Origin: Corynebacterium sp. J010B-136
Lineage (GTDB): Bacteria > Actinomycetota > Actinomycetes > Mycobacteriales > Mycobacteriaceae
Length of the DNA stretch: 64,000 bases
Reading direction: 5' to 3'
NCBI RefSeq assembly: GCF_002967075.1
Contig: NZ_PUGE01000001.1
Span: forward strand, 496,001-560,000
Part shown: in pieces, positions 1 to 9,039 of the stretch
How the letters are laid out: each line of letters starts with the position of its first letter
Position numbering within the stretch: position 1 is the stretch's first letter
Position numbers and translations under genes: made by a program
Notes under the pieces: generated by a model
What the model was told of the DNA's origin: nothing
Database searches by the model: none
What the model saw: only the letters and a program-made list of their open reading frames with translations

Positions 1-369
1 ATGGCATCTTGGATTACTTCCATCATTCCGGAGTCCATGGGCTCTTACCTCGCACCAATTACCGGTCTGCTGTCCATCCCGATGACTTTCTTCATGTCTA
101 ACGATGCCTTCTACTTCGGCATCCTGCCTGTCCTGGCAGAAAGCGCGTCTCACTTCGGCATTGAGCCTGTAGAGATGGCCCAGGCATCCATTACTGGTCA
201 GCCTGTACACATGCAGTCTCCTCTGGTTCCAGCTATCTTGCTGCTGGTGTCTTTGGCCAAGGTCAACCTCGGCGACCACCACAAGAAGGTGCTGTGGCGC
301 GCGGTAGTAGTCTCCGTCGTCATGCTCGCAACGGCAATCGGCATTGGAGTCATTCCACTGTCTGCCTAA
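1..369 (+). CDS. CitMHS-family citrate/metal-citrate transporter, C-terminal part
   Basis: This is the last 122 residues of a secondary transporter cut by the left edge of the window. The ATG at base 1 is probably internal, because the family is normally about 430-480 residues. The segment is hydrophobic, with the conserved FFMSNDAFYFGILPVL stretch (about residues 31-46) and the SPLVPAILLLVSLAKVNLGDH region that I recognise from CitMHS citrate:H+ or citrate-metal symporters in Corynebacterium. A last membrane helix ends at the stop. Substrate (Mg-citrate or Ca-citrate) cannot be told from this fragment. A strong terminator follows 17 bases after the stop, so this is the end of its transcript. 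Confidence 0.8.
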   Translation: MASWITSIIPESMGSYLAPITGLLSIPMTFFMSNDAFYFGILPVLAESASHFGIEPVEMAQASITGQPVHMQSPLVPAILLLVSLAKVNLGDHHKKVLWRAVVVSVVMLATAIGIGVIPLSA

Positions 370-385
370 AGCCACACAATTAGCG

Positions 386-425
386 CCGCCCTTAGCCAAA
401 ATCTTTTGGTTAAGGGCGGTTTCTT
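386..425 (+). terminator. Rho-independent terminator of the CitMHS transporter gene
   Basis: A near-perfect 16-bp stem (386-401 pairs with 404-419; CCGCCC at the base, AAAA/TTTT near a 2-base loop, one G-U pair) is followed by a T-rich tail (TTTCTTTGT). It begins 17 bases after the stop codon at 369. Confidence 0.9.
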
Positions 426-455
426 TGTGTACTCAAGTTACGCAAAGCAACTCGC

Positions 456-505
456 CTGTGGATAACTTTGCCAGTTGTGTGACGCGTCAACGTAGTTATC
501 CACAG
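456..505. promoter_or_regulatory. Pair of inverted consensus DnaA boxes
   Basis: CTGTGGATAAC (456-466) and GTTATCCACAG (495-505) are a perfect 11-bp inverted repeat. Each contains the consensus DnaA box TTATCCACA (457-465 on the minus strand, 496-504 on the plus strand). They lie between the transporter terminator and the HNH gene. DnaA binding or a regulatory role is inferred from the motif only; there is no AT-rich unwinding region or dnaA/dnaN gene here, so this is not a replication origin. Confidence 0.55.
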
Positions 506-558
506 ATTTTCAAGCTTGCACTAGCGCACACTTGCAAAGGCGTTTTAGTGTCAAAGTT

Positions 559-1701
559 ATGAACGACATATGGCAAGCATTCAAGCTCCTCACCAGCCAC
601 GGCATAGGCTTTTTGCGGCTTTTCGATGAGCTCTCACCCCACGACTTATCCGACGAAGGCATAGAAATTACCCTCGCCCAAAACTACGCCCGCCTCGCCA
701 CCGAACTTTTTAGCCCCTGCGACTCCCCACGTGCGCAGCAAGAAACTATCGCCCTCGCCGAAGAGCGACAGCTCAGCGCCAACCACTTGCTGATGGTCAA
801 TAAGCACGCGAGGAAGCTCAAAGCCCGCGGCGCGGCCTGGAAACTACGCGCAGAACTCATAGCCCTTGAAGGCTCTTTAGAAGAAGTCGAAGCCTACGCC
901 AAAAAGCGCGTCACCGAAGAAGGCGGCGACACCCCCAAACAACGCGGTGTACGCCTAGGTCGCGTTGTAGACGGCTTACGAACTATCAGCATCACCGATA
1001 CCCAACGACGTATTACCGACCTCGAGAAAACTCTCGACGCCGCTATTACCACCGACGACCAGCCCCGCTCCGGAGCATTGCTCGAGCCTTTCTGGGATTT
1101 AGTCGACGGCGATGGAACCGGCCTCATCAAACCTGAATACCGCACCGTCATCGCTATCGGCCTCGACGATTTCGCCAAAGTCTCCTGCGGCAAAGCCGAG
1201 GACGTCGTTGTTGCTTTATCCGACGGCACCACGATGACTGGCGCCGAGTTCATCAACGCTGCGATGGAAGGAGCACTCGGCGACAAACTCTACGTCGGTC
1301 TCTTCCACCCCACCGCCGGACCGGTCAACCTTTATGAGGCACGGTTCGCGTCGGACAAGCTACGTACCTTAGCCATGGCAGAAAATCTCGTGTGCCCATG
1401 GCCGGACTGCAATGTGCCGGCCGATAGATGCCAGGTCCACCACATCGATGCCCACAAGAACGGCGGGCACACGAAACCATCGAACCTGACCATGTTGTGC
1501 AAATACCACAATGGCGTCAACGACGACGGTGACCCGGGTAATCCCGGGTCACAGAAAAGAAAAAATAAGCGAGGAAAAGGCAAGCCCAATCGCGGAAGGA
1601 TGCGCCGACACCGCGGCAAAGTCCGCCTGCACACCCCAGGCGGAAAGCTTGTAGGCAACAACCACCACGTGAGCAGCATGGGAGCGATGAACCTCATCTA
1701 A
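559..1701 (+). CDS. DUF222/HNH endonuclease domain protein (13E12 repeat family)
   Basis: A 380-residue protein with an N-terminal alpha-helical DUF222-like region and a C-terminal HNH nuclease module. The module has CPWPDC, then CQVHHIDAHKNGG, then LCKYHN: two zinc cysteines, the HH catalytic pair and the closing Cys/His. The tail is very basic (KRKNKRGKGKPNRGR). I chose the ATG at 559; an in-frame TTG at 532 would add nine unsupported residues. Members are multicopy in actinobacterial genomes, and the mycobacterial REP13E12 copies serve as phage integration sites. A real substrate is not known. The coding region holds a perfect 9-bp inverted repeat at 1530-1551 (CCCGGG cores) inside the DPGNPGS codons. 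Confidence 0.85.
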   Translation: MNDIWQAFKLLTSHGIGFLRLFDELSPHDLSDEGIEITLAQNYARLATELFSPCDSPRAQQETIALAEERQLSANHLLMVNKHARKLKARGAAWKLRAELIALEGSLEEVEAYAKKRVTEEGGDTPKQRGVRLGRVVDGLRTISITDTQRRITDLEKTLDAAITTDDQPRSGALLEPFWDLVDGDGTGLIKPEYRTVIAIGLDDFAKVSCGKAEDVVVALSDGTTMTGAEFINAAMEGALGDKLYVGLFHPTAGPVNLYEARFASDKLRTLAMAENLVCPWPDCNVPADRCQVHHIDAHKNGGHTKPSNLTMLCKYHNGVNDDGDPGNPGSQKRKNKRGKGKPNRGRMRRHRGKVRLHTPGGKLVGNNHHVSSMGAMNLI

Positions 1702-1736
1702 CAGACTCCACACCGCAAAGCGGCAATTACGCACAC

Positions 1737-1763
1737 CCCGACTAGATATGCGGGCTAGTCGGG
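1737..1763 (+). terminator. Hairpin downstream of the HNH gene
   Basis: CCCGACTAG (1737-1745) pairs perfectly with CTAGTCGGG (1755-1763) around a 9-base loop, 36 bases after the HNH stop codon. There is no T-run, so it may be a weak or factor-assisted terminator, or simply a stable 3' hairpin. Confidence 0.4.
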
Positions 1764-1807
1764 CGATTCGGCGATCCCTTTTCCAAAAGCCCTGAGCGCC
1801 GAGCCTC

Positions 1808-1845
1808 AACCACCGTGAAAAAGAAAACCACCGTGAAAAAGAAAA
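1808..1845. repeat. 18-bp tandem duplication
   Basis: Two identical 18-base units (1808-1825 and 1826-1843, each AACCACCGTGAAAAAGAA) lie directly beside the tRNA-Tyr terminator. The second unit supplies the A-rich stretch that becomes the terminator's T-tail on the minus strand. Confidence 0.8.
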
Positions 1846-1884
1846 AGTTCAGCCCCGACTGAAATCTCAATCGGGGCTGAACTT
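1836..1884 (-). terminator. Terminator of tRNA-Tyr
   Basis: A perfect 14-bp stem (1845-1858 with 1871-1884, core CAGCCCCGA) lies just past the 3' end of the tRNA. On the minus strand it is followed by a CTTTTTC tail, so it reads as an intrinsic terminator for the tRNA transcript. Confidence 0.85.
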
Positions 1885-1890
1885 AAATTT

Positions 1891-1976
1891 TGGTGCCAGG
1901 TAGAAGATTCGAACTTCTGAAGGCGTACGCCGGCGGATTTACAGTCCGCTTCCTTTGGCCGCTCGGACAACCTGGC
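1891..1976 (-). tRNA. tRNA-Tyr (anticodon GTA)
   Basis: Read on the minus strand, the 7-bp acceptor GCCAGGT (1976-1970) pairs with ACCTGGC (1901-1895), followed by discriminator A and an encoded CCA (1893-1891). The anticodon arm is GCGGA-CTGTAAA-TCCGC, giving anticodon GTA. The TTCGAAT T-loop and a long variable arm are present, as expected for bacterial tRNA-Tyr. It stands alone with its own terminator. Confidence 0.95.
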
Positions 1977-2060
1977 AGGCACTATTCGGTGCGGTTCATT
2001 ACTCTACTATGTCCCCCTAGCTATATGGCAAATCGGCTGGTCATAGCAGCTAAATCGCAA

Positions 2061-3050
2061 CTAGCCGACGCGGGCGACAGTATAAGACGCTAGGCTACGC
2101 AGTGCGCGGGTCGCAGGAATATCTGGCAACGCCTCGCACTCAGTCGTCACAACATCGATGTAGTGCTTCACTACCTCTAAGGCACGCTGACGGCCGTTGC
2201 TCGCGCGCAGCAGCTCCAATGCACGGTTGACGTCCTTATCGGCCTCCAAAGGCCCCGTCAACAGCTCACGCAGCGCCGCACCGGCCTCAGAATCTTCCTC
2301 GAGGGCATAAAGCACTGGCAAGGTAAAGACGCCCTCACGCAAGTCTGTGCCAGGAGTCTTTCCGGATTCATGGGATTCCGAGAAAATGTCGATGATGTCA
2401 TCAACGATCTGGAAAACCATTCCGATGGCGCCACCAATGGTGCGCAGCGCCTTAGCGTGTTCTTTCGAGGCCCCAGCGTGGTAGGCACCGAAGTAGCCTG
2501 CCGAAGCAATCAACACGGCGGTCTTTTCCTGAATGACTTTCATGTAGTGGTCAATCGGATTCGCTTCACCCGCACCGATAGTTTCGCGCATTTGCCCGGT
2601 AACGAGCTCTTCGAAAGTCTCGGCAAAATGCTCAACGGTATGGGTATCGAGTTGGCTCATCAGGCGTGAGGCATGTGCCAGCAGTGCGTCGCCGGCCAAA
2701 ATCGCAACCGCGTTATTCCAGCGCGAATTTGCGGATTGCACTCCACGGCGACGGTCGGCTTCATCCATGACATCGTCGTGGTACAGCGTTGCCACGTGCA
2801 CCATTTCCACCACGGTGGCAGCTTTGACAACGCGGGGGTTGCCAGGCTCCGGTCCGAATTCAGACGCTAGCAGCGACATGATGGGGCGAAAACGCTTCCC
2901 ACCAGCTTCAGACAGATGCTGTGCTTTATCGGATACAAAAGACGCCCCACGGTTGGTTTCATCGTGCAGCAAGCGTTCAACGGCGGCAACGCCGGCAGCA
3001 ACGCGATCATTGAGCTGGTCATCCCCCAGATCCACGGCGTGATTGCTCAT
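2061..3050 (-). CDS. ispB: Polyprenyl diphosphate synthase for the menaquinone side chain
   Basis: A 329-residue long-chain trans-prenyltransferase that condenses isopentenyl diphosphate onto an allylic primer to build the C40-C45 tail attached by MenA. The first aspartate-rich motif DDVMD is at 92-96, preceded by GKRFRP (51-56). The second motif DDIID is at 216-220. Length is normal for hepta/octa/nonaprenyl synthases. The gene diverges from menJ across 109 bases and sits in the menaquinone locus, so a quinone role fits better than carotenoid or decaprenyl-phosphate synthesis. Exact chain length cannot be read from the sequence; related names are hepT and grcC. Confidence 0.88.
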   Translation of the reverse strand: MSNHAVDLGDDQLNDRVAAGVAAVERLLHDETNRGASFVSDKAQHLSEAGGKRFRPIMSLLASEFGPEPGNPRVVKAATVVEMVHVATLYHDDVMDEADRRRGVQSANSRWNNAVAILAGDALLAHASRLMSQLDTHTVEHFAETFEELVTGQMRETIGAGEANPIDHYMKVIQEKTAVLIASAGYFGAYHAGASKEHAKALRTIGGAIGMVFQIVDDIIDIFSESHESGKTPGTDLREGVFTLPVLYALEEDSEAGAALRELLTGPLEADKDVNRALELLRASNGRQRALEVVKHYIDVVTTECEALPDIPATRALRSLASYTVARVG

Positions 3051-3159
3051 TGTTTACAGGTCCTTGTGCTCGATGAAACTATATTTAGACAAACAATAAC
3101 CGTAGTCCAAACTAGACGCATAACGCACTTCAGGGTACCCGCGTGCGACAATAGTTTGC

Positions 3160-4374
3160 ATGGTTGAGCATTATGATGTTGCGGTCATCGGCGCGGGCCC
3201 CAGTGGAGCAGCGGCTGCGCTGCATTCCGTGCGCCGTGGTTTTGAAACGGTTTTGATTGATTCTGCGGAATTTCCGCGCGATAAAACGTGTGGTGATGGC
3301 CTTACTCCGCGTGGTCTGCATCAGCTTAACCAGTTGGGCGTGGAGGTTAATTCTTCCTATCGCAACAAGGGTTTGAAGCTGCATGGCTTTGGCACCTCGG
3401 CGACTGCGCCGTGGCCTTCGACCTACCCCTGTGTTGAGGGGACTGCTTTGCAGCGGCACCGTTTAGACGCATTGCTTGTCGATGCCTCCGTTGCCGCCGG
3501 CGCCCACCTTTTAACCGGAGCGCCCGCTACAGATCCACAGCTGGAGGGCAATCGCCTAGTGGAATTTAGCGTCGGTGAGAAAAAGATACGCGCGAAAGAA
3601 GTCATCGTTGCTGATGGTGTGCGCTCGACCTTTGGGCAAAAGCTGGGCCGTATTTGGCACAAGGGCGAAGTCTTTGGCATCGCTGCGCGCTCCTATTGTG
3701 AGTCACCGTTTTCGGACGAGCCCTGGATGCACTCACATGTGGAGCTGCGCGATGAAGAAGGGGTGGTGCAGCCTGGTTATGGCTGGATTTTCCCGATTGG
3801 TGATGGCTCGGTCAACTTAGGCTGCGGTGCGCTTTCGACGAATAAGCGTCCGGCGAAGGTCAACACCAAAAAGCTGTTGTCGCAGTATGCGAGCCAGCAG
3901 CGAGATGAGTGGCAGCTTGGCGATGAGAAACTTATCACATCCGCTGCCCTCCCCATGGGTGGCGCGGTGTCCAATGTGGCTGGCGCCAACTGGATGATTA
4001 TCGGCGATGCTGCCGCGTGCGTAAATCCGCTCAATGGCGAAGGCATTGATTATGGGCTCGAAACCGCGGCCCTTGCTACGGAAATTTTGGGCACAAATAA
4101 AGACCTCACCTTGGTCTGGCCAGATCTTCTGCGCCAGCACTATGGTGAGGCCTTCATGCTCGCGCGCACGTTGGCGCGAGTTCTTACCTACCCGCAGTTT
4201 TTGCCACTTGCCGGCCCGATTGGTCTGCGCGGGCCTATGCACGTAGCGGCACGGTTGATGGGCAATCTCATCACCGAAGAAGACCGGGATTTCACCGCGC
4301 GCTTGTGGCGCACCGCAGGCACAGCGGTTTCTACCGCGCGGGCAGGCTCTCCCCTCTGGGATTCAACCTTCTAG
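3160..4374 (+). CDS. menJ: Menaquinone reductase (geranylgeranyl-reductase family flavoprotein)
   Basis: A 404-residue FAD oxidoreductase. The N-terminal Rossmann motif is GAGPSG at 11-16, followed by [10 protein letters not shown] mid-protein [16 protein letters not shown] matches the family's PxxYxWxFP-like element, and a second FAD motif [17 protein letters not shown] lies near residue 275. Mycobacterial MenJ saturates one isoprene unit of menaquinone, giving MK(II-H2), the dihydro-menaquinone typical of corynebacteria. The gene sits between the polyprenyl synthase and menG, which supports that role. It converges on menG, and the two stop codons overlap by four bases (CTAG). A broader geranylgeranyl reductase role cannot be excluded. 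Confidence 0.85.
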   Translation: MVEHYDVAVIGAGPSGAAAALHSVRRGFETVLIDSAEFPRDKTCGDGLTPRGLHQLNQLGVEVNSSYRNKGLKLHGFGTSATAPWPSTYPCVEGTALQRHRLDALLVDASVAAGAHLLTGAPATDPQLEGNRLVEFSVGEKKIRAKEVIVADGVRSTFGQKLGRIWHKGEVFGIAARSYCESPFSDEPWMHSHVELRDEEGVVQPGYGWIFPIGDGSVNLGCGALSTNKRPAKVNTKKLLSQYASQQRDEWQLGDEKLITSAALPMGGAVSNVAGANWMIIGDAAACVNPLNGEGIDYGLETAALATEILGTNKDLTLVWPDLLRQHYGEAFMLARTLARVLTYPQFLPLAGPIGLRGPMHVAARLMGNLITEEDRDFTARLWRTAGTAVSTARAGSPLWDSTF

Positions 4375-5063
4375 CCAGGCTTTACCGCGGAGTGCAGGGC
4401 CACGATTCCGCCGGTGAGGTTTTGCCAGCCGGCATCACTCCACCCATTGCGGTTGATGATCGCTGCTAGTTCTTCCTGCTCTGGCCACGCGCGGATGGAT
4501 TCTGCCAGGTAGACATATGCATCCGGGTTTGAGGAAACGAAGCGCGCAATAGGTGGCAAAAGCCGCATCAAATATTCTTTGTAGAAAGTGCCGAAGACAG
4601 GGATGACCGGCTTGGAAAACTCCGCCACGGTCAGGCGTCCGCCGGGTTTGGTCACGCGCGCCATCTCCCGCAGGCCCAGCTCGAAGTCGTGGATATTGCG
4701 CAGGCCATAAGAGATGGTCACGGCATCAAAAGTGTTATCAGCAAAAGGCAACTTCATACCGTCCCCGGCAACTTTGGGCACATCGCGATCGGTACCCGCA
4801 GCCAGCATTCCGCGTGAGAAATCGCACGCGACGCACCATGCCCCAGACTTGGATAGCTCCACCGTTGACACGGCGGTGCCAGCAGCTAGATCAAGCACCT
4901 TTTCCCCTGGCTGCAGGTTCAAACGCTTGCGCGTCAGTTTGCGCCACCGGCGGTCTTGCCCGAAAGACAACACCGTATTGGTGATGTCGTACTTTTCCCC
5001 GACGGCATCAAACATGGATGCAACGTCAAAGGGCTTCTTGTTTAAATCTGCCTTTTTACCCAC
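4371..5063 (-). CDS. menG: Demethylmenaquinone methyltransferase
   Basis: A 230-residue class I SAM-dependent methyltransferase that makes menaquinone from demethylmenaquinone. The SAM-binding motif VLDLAAGTA is at about 56-64. The UbiE/MenG signatures [18 protein letters not shown] (25-42) and ITISYGLRN-like [11 protein letters not shown] are present. Length is typical. It follows mgtA by 10 bases on the same strand and is probably co-transcribed with it. Its stop overlaps that of menJ. Confidence 0.93.
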   Translation of the reverse strand: MGKKADLNKKPFDVASMFDAVGEKYDITNTVLSFGQDRRWRKLTRKRLNLQPGEKVLDLAAGTAVSTVELSKSGAWCVACDFSRGMLAAGTDRDVPKVAGDGMKLPFADNTFDAVTISYGLRNIHDFELGLREMARVTKPGGRLTVAEFSKPVIPVFGTFYKEYLMRLLPPIARFVSSNPDAYVYLAESIRAWPEQEELAAIINRNGWSDAGWQNLTGGIVALHSAVKPG

Positions 5064-5073
5064 GCGGTTAAGT

Positions 5074-6261
5074 TTAAGCTACGCGCGCACCGAGAGCTCG
5101 CGCAGCCCACCGCGGCAGCTCTGGGCGCTGCCCCAAAATCGTCAACGGGACCTTGCGCGTGGACTCTAATACTTCCTCGTAATAGCCCTCGAGTTGAGCA
5201 CACAGTGCCTCCCAGGTTTTATTCTCAATAGAGGCCCGAGCACGAATCCCGAATTCGGGGCTATCGATGGCATCGACAGCCGCGGGCAAATCTTCAATGA
5301 AGGTATCTACTTCTAAGAGGTAGCCGTTATAGCCTGCATCGATAAGATCTACCGGCCCTCCGGCATTCGGGCCGATGGTAGGAACACCAGAGGCTTGTGC
5401 TTCTTGAATCGCCTGGCAGAAGGTTTCAAACTCGCCAGCGTGGACGAAAATATCCAGCGATGCATAAGCTTGCGCAAGTTCTTTGCCACCGAGCGCTCCA
5501 GTAAAGACTGCAGTGGGCAACTGCGCTTCCAGCAACGGGCGTTCTGGCCCATCACCAACGATGACGAGCTGGATATCCTCGCGGTCATTGAGCGCGGACA
5601 GCCGGTGCACGCCTTTTTCTGCGGCCAGGCGTCCAACAAAGCCAACGATGCGTTTCTTGCCCGTCGGGTCCCACGCAGCGCGCAAGGAGTCAGAGCGGTT
5701 CGAGGGATGGAAACGTTTCGCGTCGACTCCCCTGCCCCAGTGGCGCACATTTTTAATGTTGTGCTTTTCTAGCGCAGCAATCGTCAAAGAGCTCGGCGCC
5801 AAGGTCATCTGAGAGGCGTTGTGGATGGTGCGCAGCCACTCCCACACCCCGAAGGCTAATGCGGAGAGCTGATATTTCGTCGCAAAGCCTGCGACATCAG
5901 TTTGATACACCGCGATGGCCGGGATACGCGCCTGCCGAGCCGAGAATGCTCCCGCCGCGCCGAGTACAAAGGGGCTAGCCAGGTGAATGATATCGGGGCG
6001 AAAAGCGCGCAGCTCACTATCAACGACGGAGGTAGGCACACCCACCGGCAAAGAATCAATCAGCGGCACTTTAACCGTGGGCACCCGCCGGATGGGAAAT
6101 CCTAGGTAATCAGCAATTTCTTCTTGCCCATCGCGCGCACCGGGGGCGATGACTAATGCTTCGTGTCCTTGCGCGTGTAAGTGCTCTAATACTCGCAGCA
6201 CGGAGTTAGTTACTCCATTGACATTGGGCAAGAAGGACTCCGCAACAATCGCTACACGCAT
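5074..6261 (-). CDS. mgtA: GDP-mannose-dependent alpha-mannosyltransferase (GT4)
   Basis: A 395-residue GT-B glycosyltransferase. The N-terminal acceptor domain starts [19 protein letters not shown]. The C-terminal GT4 donor-binding part contains [15 protein letters not shown] and the [18 protein letters not shown] motif with its nucleotide-sugar glutamates. I identify it with corynebacterial MgtA from similarity and from its position beside menG and menD. MgtA mannosylates a glycolipid anchor (GlcA-diacylglycerol) in lipomannan/lipoarabinomannan assembly at the inner face of the membrane. A TATAAC -10 box is visible at 6286-6291 and a GATGAGAG ribosome site before the ATG. Confidence 0.85.
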   Translation of the reverse strand: MRVAIVAESFLPNVNGVTNSVLRVLEHLHAQGHEALVIAPGARDGQEEIADYLGFPIRRVPTVKVPLIDSLPVGVPTSVVDSELRAFRPDIIHLASPFVLGAAGAFSARQARIPAIAVYQTDVAGFATKYQLSALAFGVWEWLRTIHNASQMTLAPSSLTIAALEKHNIKNVRHWGRGVDAKRFHPSNRSDSLRAAWDPTGKKRIVGFVGRLAAEKGVHRLSALNDREDIQLVIVGDGPERPLLEAQLPTAVFTGALGGKELAQAYASLDIFVHAGEFETFCQAIQEAQASGVPTIGPNAGGPVDLIDAGYNGYLLEVDTFIEDLPAAVDAIDSPEFGIRARASIENKTWEALCAQLEGYYEEVLESTRKVPLTILGQRPELPRWAARALGARVA

Positions 6262-6314
6262 AATCTCTCATCTTCGGCGAATAAGGTTATATTTGCGTAA
6301 AATCTGCACGAAAT

Positions 6315-6323
6315 TGTGGATAA
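6315..6323 (-). promoter_or_regulatory. Single consensus DnaA box upstream of mgtA
   Basis: TGTGGATAA on the plus strand reads TTATCCACA on the minus strand, a perfect consensus DnaA box 54 bases upstream of the mgtA start and just behind its putative promoter. Perfect 9-mers occur by chance in a genome, so a function is only possible. Confidence 0.3.
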
Positions 6324-6424
6324 TTTCTTAGCTATCCAGCATTTGCGCAGCTTGGCGCACACCCGACCCATCGTAGTCACCCACGCCGCTTTTAGCAGTG
6401 ATGTTGGTTACTGTCCAGTGCGCA

Positions 6425-6874
6425 CTATTCATCTTGCTCAGCGACGTCGCGTGAGCGCCGATAGCGTGAGCGCCGATAGTTGACCAGCCACCATGCCCCG
6501 CCAGCCACAATCGAGCTCACCACAGCAACCGATATCGCCGGGATGATGGACAATGTCCATTCGCGACCTTCAACTTTGACCAGCTCCGGATCGTCGCCGG
6601 AGAAAGTCACCCACACTTGCTGACCTGTGGCTAGCCCCGTGGGATACAGCAGCCCGGAAGATGGCTGGTGGTAGATGCCATCACTGTCCTGGTATTCCAC
6701 GGCGGTGCGCATCCAGTCCACGCCAGTAACCGTGCCCAATGCCCGCTGCGGGTTCGCCGCAATCTTTAAGTCATTGAGAAACGGACCAGCTGCCATCGCG
6801 ACTGCTGCCAAAATGGCGACGGCATAAAGCGCCACGATGAGCTGGTTGAGCCTGCGCCGGAATCGAAACCGCAT
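6425..6874 (-). CDS. DUF3592 membrane protein
   Basis: A 149-residue protein with an N-terminal membrane helix (about 12-32), an extracytoplasmic beta-rich DUF3592-like domain (about 40-105: TGVDWMRTAVEYQDSDG, GLATGQQVWVTFSGDDPELV), and a second helix (about 107-130) ending in a basic RRSRYRRSR tail. Function of the family is unknown. It begins five bases after the menD stop and is likely the last gene of that transcript, a pairing I recognise from other corynebacteria. Confidence 0.8.
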   Translation of the reverse strand: MRFRFRRRLNQLIVALYAVAILAAVAMAAGPFLNDLKIAANPQRALGTVTGVDWMRTAVEYQDSDGIYHQPSSGLLYPTGLATGQQVWVTFSGDDPELVKVEGREWTLSIIPAISVAVVSSIVAGGAWWLVNYRRSRYRRSRDVAEQDE

Positions 6875-6879
6875 GAGGA

Positions 6880-8538
6880 TTAAAACGCGTTCTTCGAGGA
6901 GATTTCAGCGTGCAATCCCCGGCGCGTATCGCGTGCCACGCGAGCTTCGACCACGGTGATACCCACGGCAAATTCTGCTAGTTCCGCCAGCGTATCTAGG
7001 AGCTCTTGCGCGGAATCAGCACGGCGATAATCTACGCCAAAGCCTTCAATCAACGGCTCAATATCCACGTTGTGTGGGGTGCCGAAGGCTTTTTCAAAGT
7101 CTCCACGCAATGACAACTGCCCGGTTTCAAGCGATTCAAAAATGCCTCCGCCGTTGTCATTCGCGATAACGATGGTGAGGTTTTCCGGACGGATTTCTTC
7201 CGGTCCTAAAATCATGCCGGTCAGATCATGCAAGAAAGTGATATCGCCTAGCAGCGCGACGGTACGCGGTGCACGCGCGAGATCACGCTCGCGGGTTTGG
7301 GTAGCAATGGCAACACCAAGTGCTTGCGATATCGAGCCATCAATTCCTGCGGCACCGCGCGGCGAATATACCTCTACGCCATCAAAAGGCAGTCCCGCCA
7401 AGGAGACATCGCGAATTGGGTTGGATGCGCCGACGAAGAGTGCATCACCAACGGCCAGGGTATCTGTAACCGCGGCGGCCGCATGCAAGCCGGTAAAGCC
7501 GTGGTCGGTATTTTCTAGTGCTTCGCGCACGGCATCAGAGCCGGCAACCGCAGCACCCTCGCAGATCTTCATCCAATCCGAGGTCGGCTGGCCTGAAACT
7601 TTCACGGTGGTGCCAATGCGCGTCTTGGTGTCAGTGGCGTGTGCATCGCCCGACTGCACACGGCGAGGGTTGGTGATATCAGTCGTGCGTGAGAGCGAAA
7701 TCAAGTCCACATCAGGATCTGAAATCAACGCCATGACATCGCGGTGCAACGTGGGGTGACCGACCACAATTACTTGTTCAACGCGGGTATTGACCACGTA
7801 ATCATTAGCTGAGACCTGGTCTTGCCTAAAGACGCGGGCAGCCGCCGGGTGCACTGGGTGGTACGGCGCCGGCGCGGTAGGTTCTGCAATGGTGGGAACG
7901 TCTTCTAGTCCCTCCACAGCCCACGCTTCATCACCAGCGATTACTAAAGTGTTGCGCGAGAGATCTACTTCTACTTCGCCGTGGTTGACCCAGCCAGGAA
8001 CCGGCGCGCGCTTGTGAGTGATATCCGTCGGCGTATCCAGCGCGGTCTCGCCCAACAATGGCGCGTCAAAAGCCACGTTGATATGCACTTGGCGCTGTGA
8101 GGTAAAAGCTTCAGCGATCTGCGGGATATCCGCAGGTTCAGTGACCTGCACGGTATCAGCGTAAACGCCGAAGATTCCTTGCTGCTCAATAGTCTGCGAA
8201 GCACCCGTGCCCACTAAACGCGCTGGGCGGTCAGCACTAACAATCGCCAGCGGCACGTGCGCGTAGTGTGCCTCAACCATTGCCGGCAAAGTATTGGCCA
8301 CGGCCGTGCCAGATGTCATCACTACTGCGACATGGCGGCCAGATACCCGCGCTAAACCAAGGGCAAAGAAAGCCGCAGTGCGCTCATCGATGCGGGTATG
8401 CACGCGTAAGTCTTCACGCGCCAAAAGCGCCAAAGACAATGGAGAATTCCGCGAGCCCGGGCAGATCACGACATCGGTGATGTGCCGGGACAGTTGCGCG
8501 GCGATGGCCTGTGCAAGATTCAAAGACGTTGAATTCAT
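6880..8538 (-). CDS. menD: SEPHCHC synthase (menaquinone biosynthesis)
   Basis: A 552-residue ThDP-dependent enzyme joining 2-oxoglutarate-derived succinic semialdehyde to isochorismate. The N-terminal domain has [16 protein letters not shown] (about 22-37) and the catalytic glutamate region [15 protein letters not shown]. The ThDP-binding motif runs from [12 protein letters not shown] to [11 protein letters not shown] near residues 430-465. The length matches actinobacterial MenD. It precedes the DUF3592 gene by five bases and follows the Thr/Glu-repeat membrane protein by 31 bases. menF and menH are not nearby. Confidence 0.95.
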   Translation of the reverse strand: MNSTSLNLAQAIAAQLSRHITDVVICPGSRNSPLSLALLAREDLRVHTRIDERTAAFFALGLARVSGRHVAVVMTSGTAVANTLPAMVEAHYAHVPLAIVSADRPARLVGTGASQTIEQQGIFGVYADTVQVTEPADIPQIAEAFTSQRQVHINVAFDAPLLGETALDTPTDITHKRAPVPGWVNHGEVEVDLSRNTLVIAGDEAWAVEGLEDVPTIAEPTAPAPYHPVHPAAARVFRQDQVSANDYVVNTRVEQVIVVGHPTLHRDVMALISDPDVDLISLSRTTDITNPRRVQSGDAHATDTKTRIGTTVKVSGQPTSDWMKICEGAAVAGSDAVREALENTDHGFTGLHAAAAVTDTLAVGDALFVGASNPIRDVSLAGLPFDGVEVYSPRGAAGIDGSISQALGVAIATQTRERDLARAPRTVALLGDITFLHDLTGMILGPEEIRPENLTIVIANDNGGGIFESLETGQLSLRGDFEKAFGTPHNVDIEPLIEGFGVDYRRADSAQELLDTLAELAEFAVGITVVEARVARDTRRGLHAEISSKNAF

Positions 8539-8569
8539 GCCTCTAATCTACTGTGCTTAACCAAATTGC

Positions 8570-9028
8570 TTATTGCCGCTGTCCAAAAAGGTCGTTGATC
8601 CAGTCTTCAACCTCATCGGGGTCCTCCGGTACCTCGGGCAGATCGGAAACATTTGGGAGCGGATTCTCAGTCACCGTGGTGGTTTCTGTTTCCGTCTCGG
8701 TTTCAGTTTCGGTCTGCATTTCCGTCTCAGTCTCCGTCACGGTTTCTGTGACCGGCGGCGGTGGCTCTTTATCTGCTTCCGCGGCTGAAGAGCGCCACAG
8801 AAACAGCAGGGCACCAGCAGCCAGCAACGCGAGCGCGGCGATAATGCCCAAGGTCACGGTAAGCCCGTTGCCGCCGGAACCGGTGTCGTGACCTCCACCA
8901 GCCGCGTAGGCCGGTTGTTCGTCGGGGAAGTCATAGTATCCCTCAGACTGCTGCGGCTGCTGAGCGTTCTGCTGCGCGGGGTTTGGGTCGTCTTCGCCGG
9001 GGAAATATTGCCGTGGTCGATCATTCAT
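8570..9028 (-). CDS. Membrane protein with Thr-Glu repeat
   Basis: A 152-residue protein not recognised beyond its layout. There is a Gln/Pro-rich cytoplasmic N-terminus (MNDRPRQYFPGEDDPNP), one membrane helix (about 52-74), then an acidic low-complexity stretch made of Thr-Glu dipeptides (about 85-120), and a short acidic tail ending DWINDLFGQRQ. I start at the ATG at 9028, which leaves an 11-base gap from the upstream protease gene; the longer form from 9067 would overlap that gene. It sits between the S41 protease and menD on the same strand. The repeat codons form imperfect hexamers (TCGGTT, TCCGTC). Confidence 0.7.
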   Translation of the reverse strand: MNDRPRQYFPGEDDPNPAQQNAQQPQQSEGYYDFPDEQPAYAAGGGHDTGSGGNGLTVTLGIIAALALLAAGALLFLWRSSAAEADKEPPPPVTETVTETETEMQTETETETETETTTVTENPLPNVSDLPEVPEDPDEVEDWINDLFGQRQ

Positions 9029-9039
9029 GTCTTCACACG

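Noticed and set aside
386-559. Replication origin suggested by DnaA boxes
   Set aside because: Only two boxes, no AT-rich unwinding region and no dnaA, dnaN or parAB nearby.
7070-7759. 229-residue plus-strand frame opposite menD
   Set aside because: Antisense shadow; Ser/Ala/Pro-rich with no domain.
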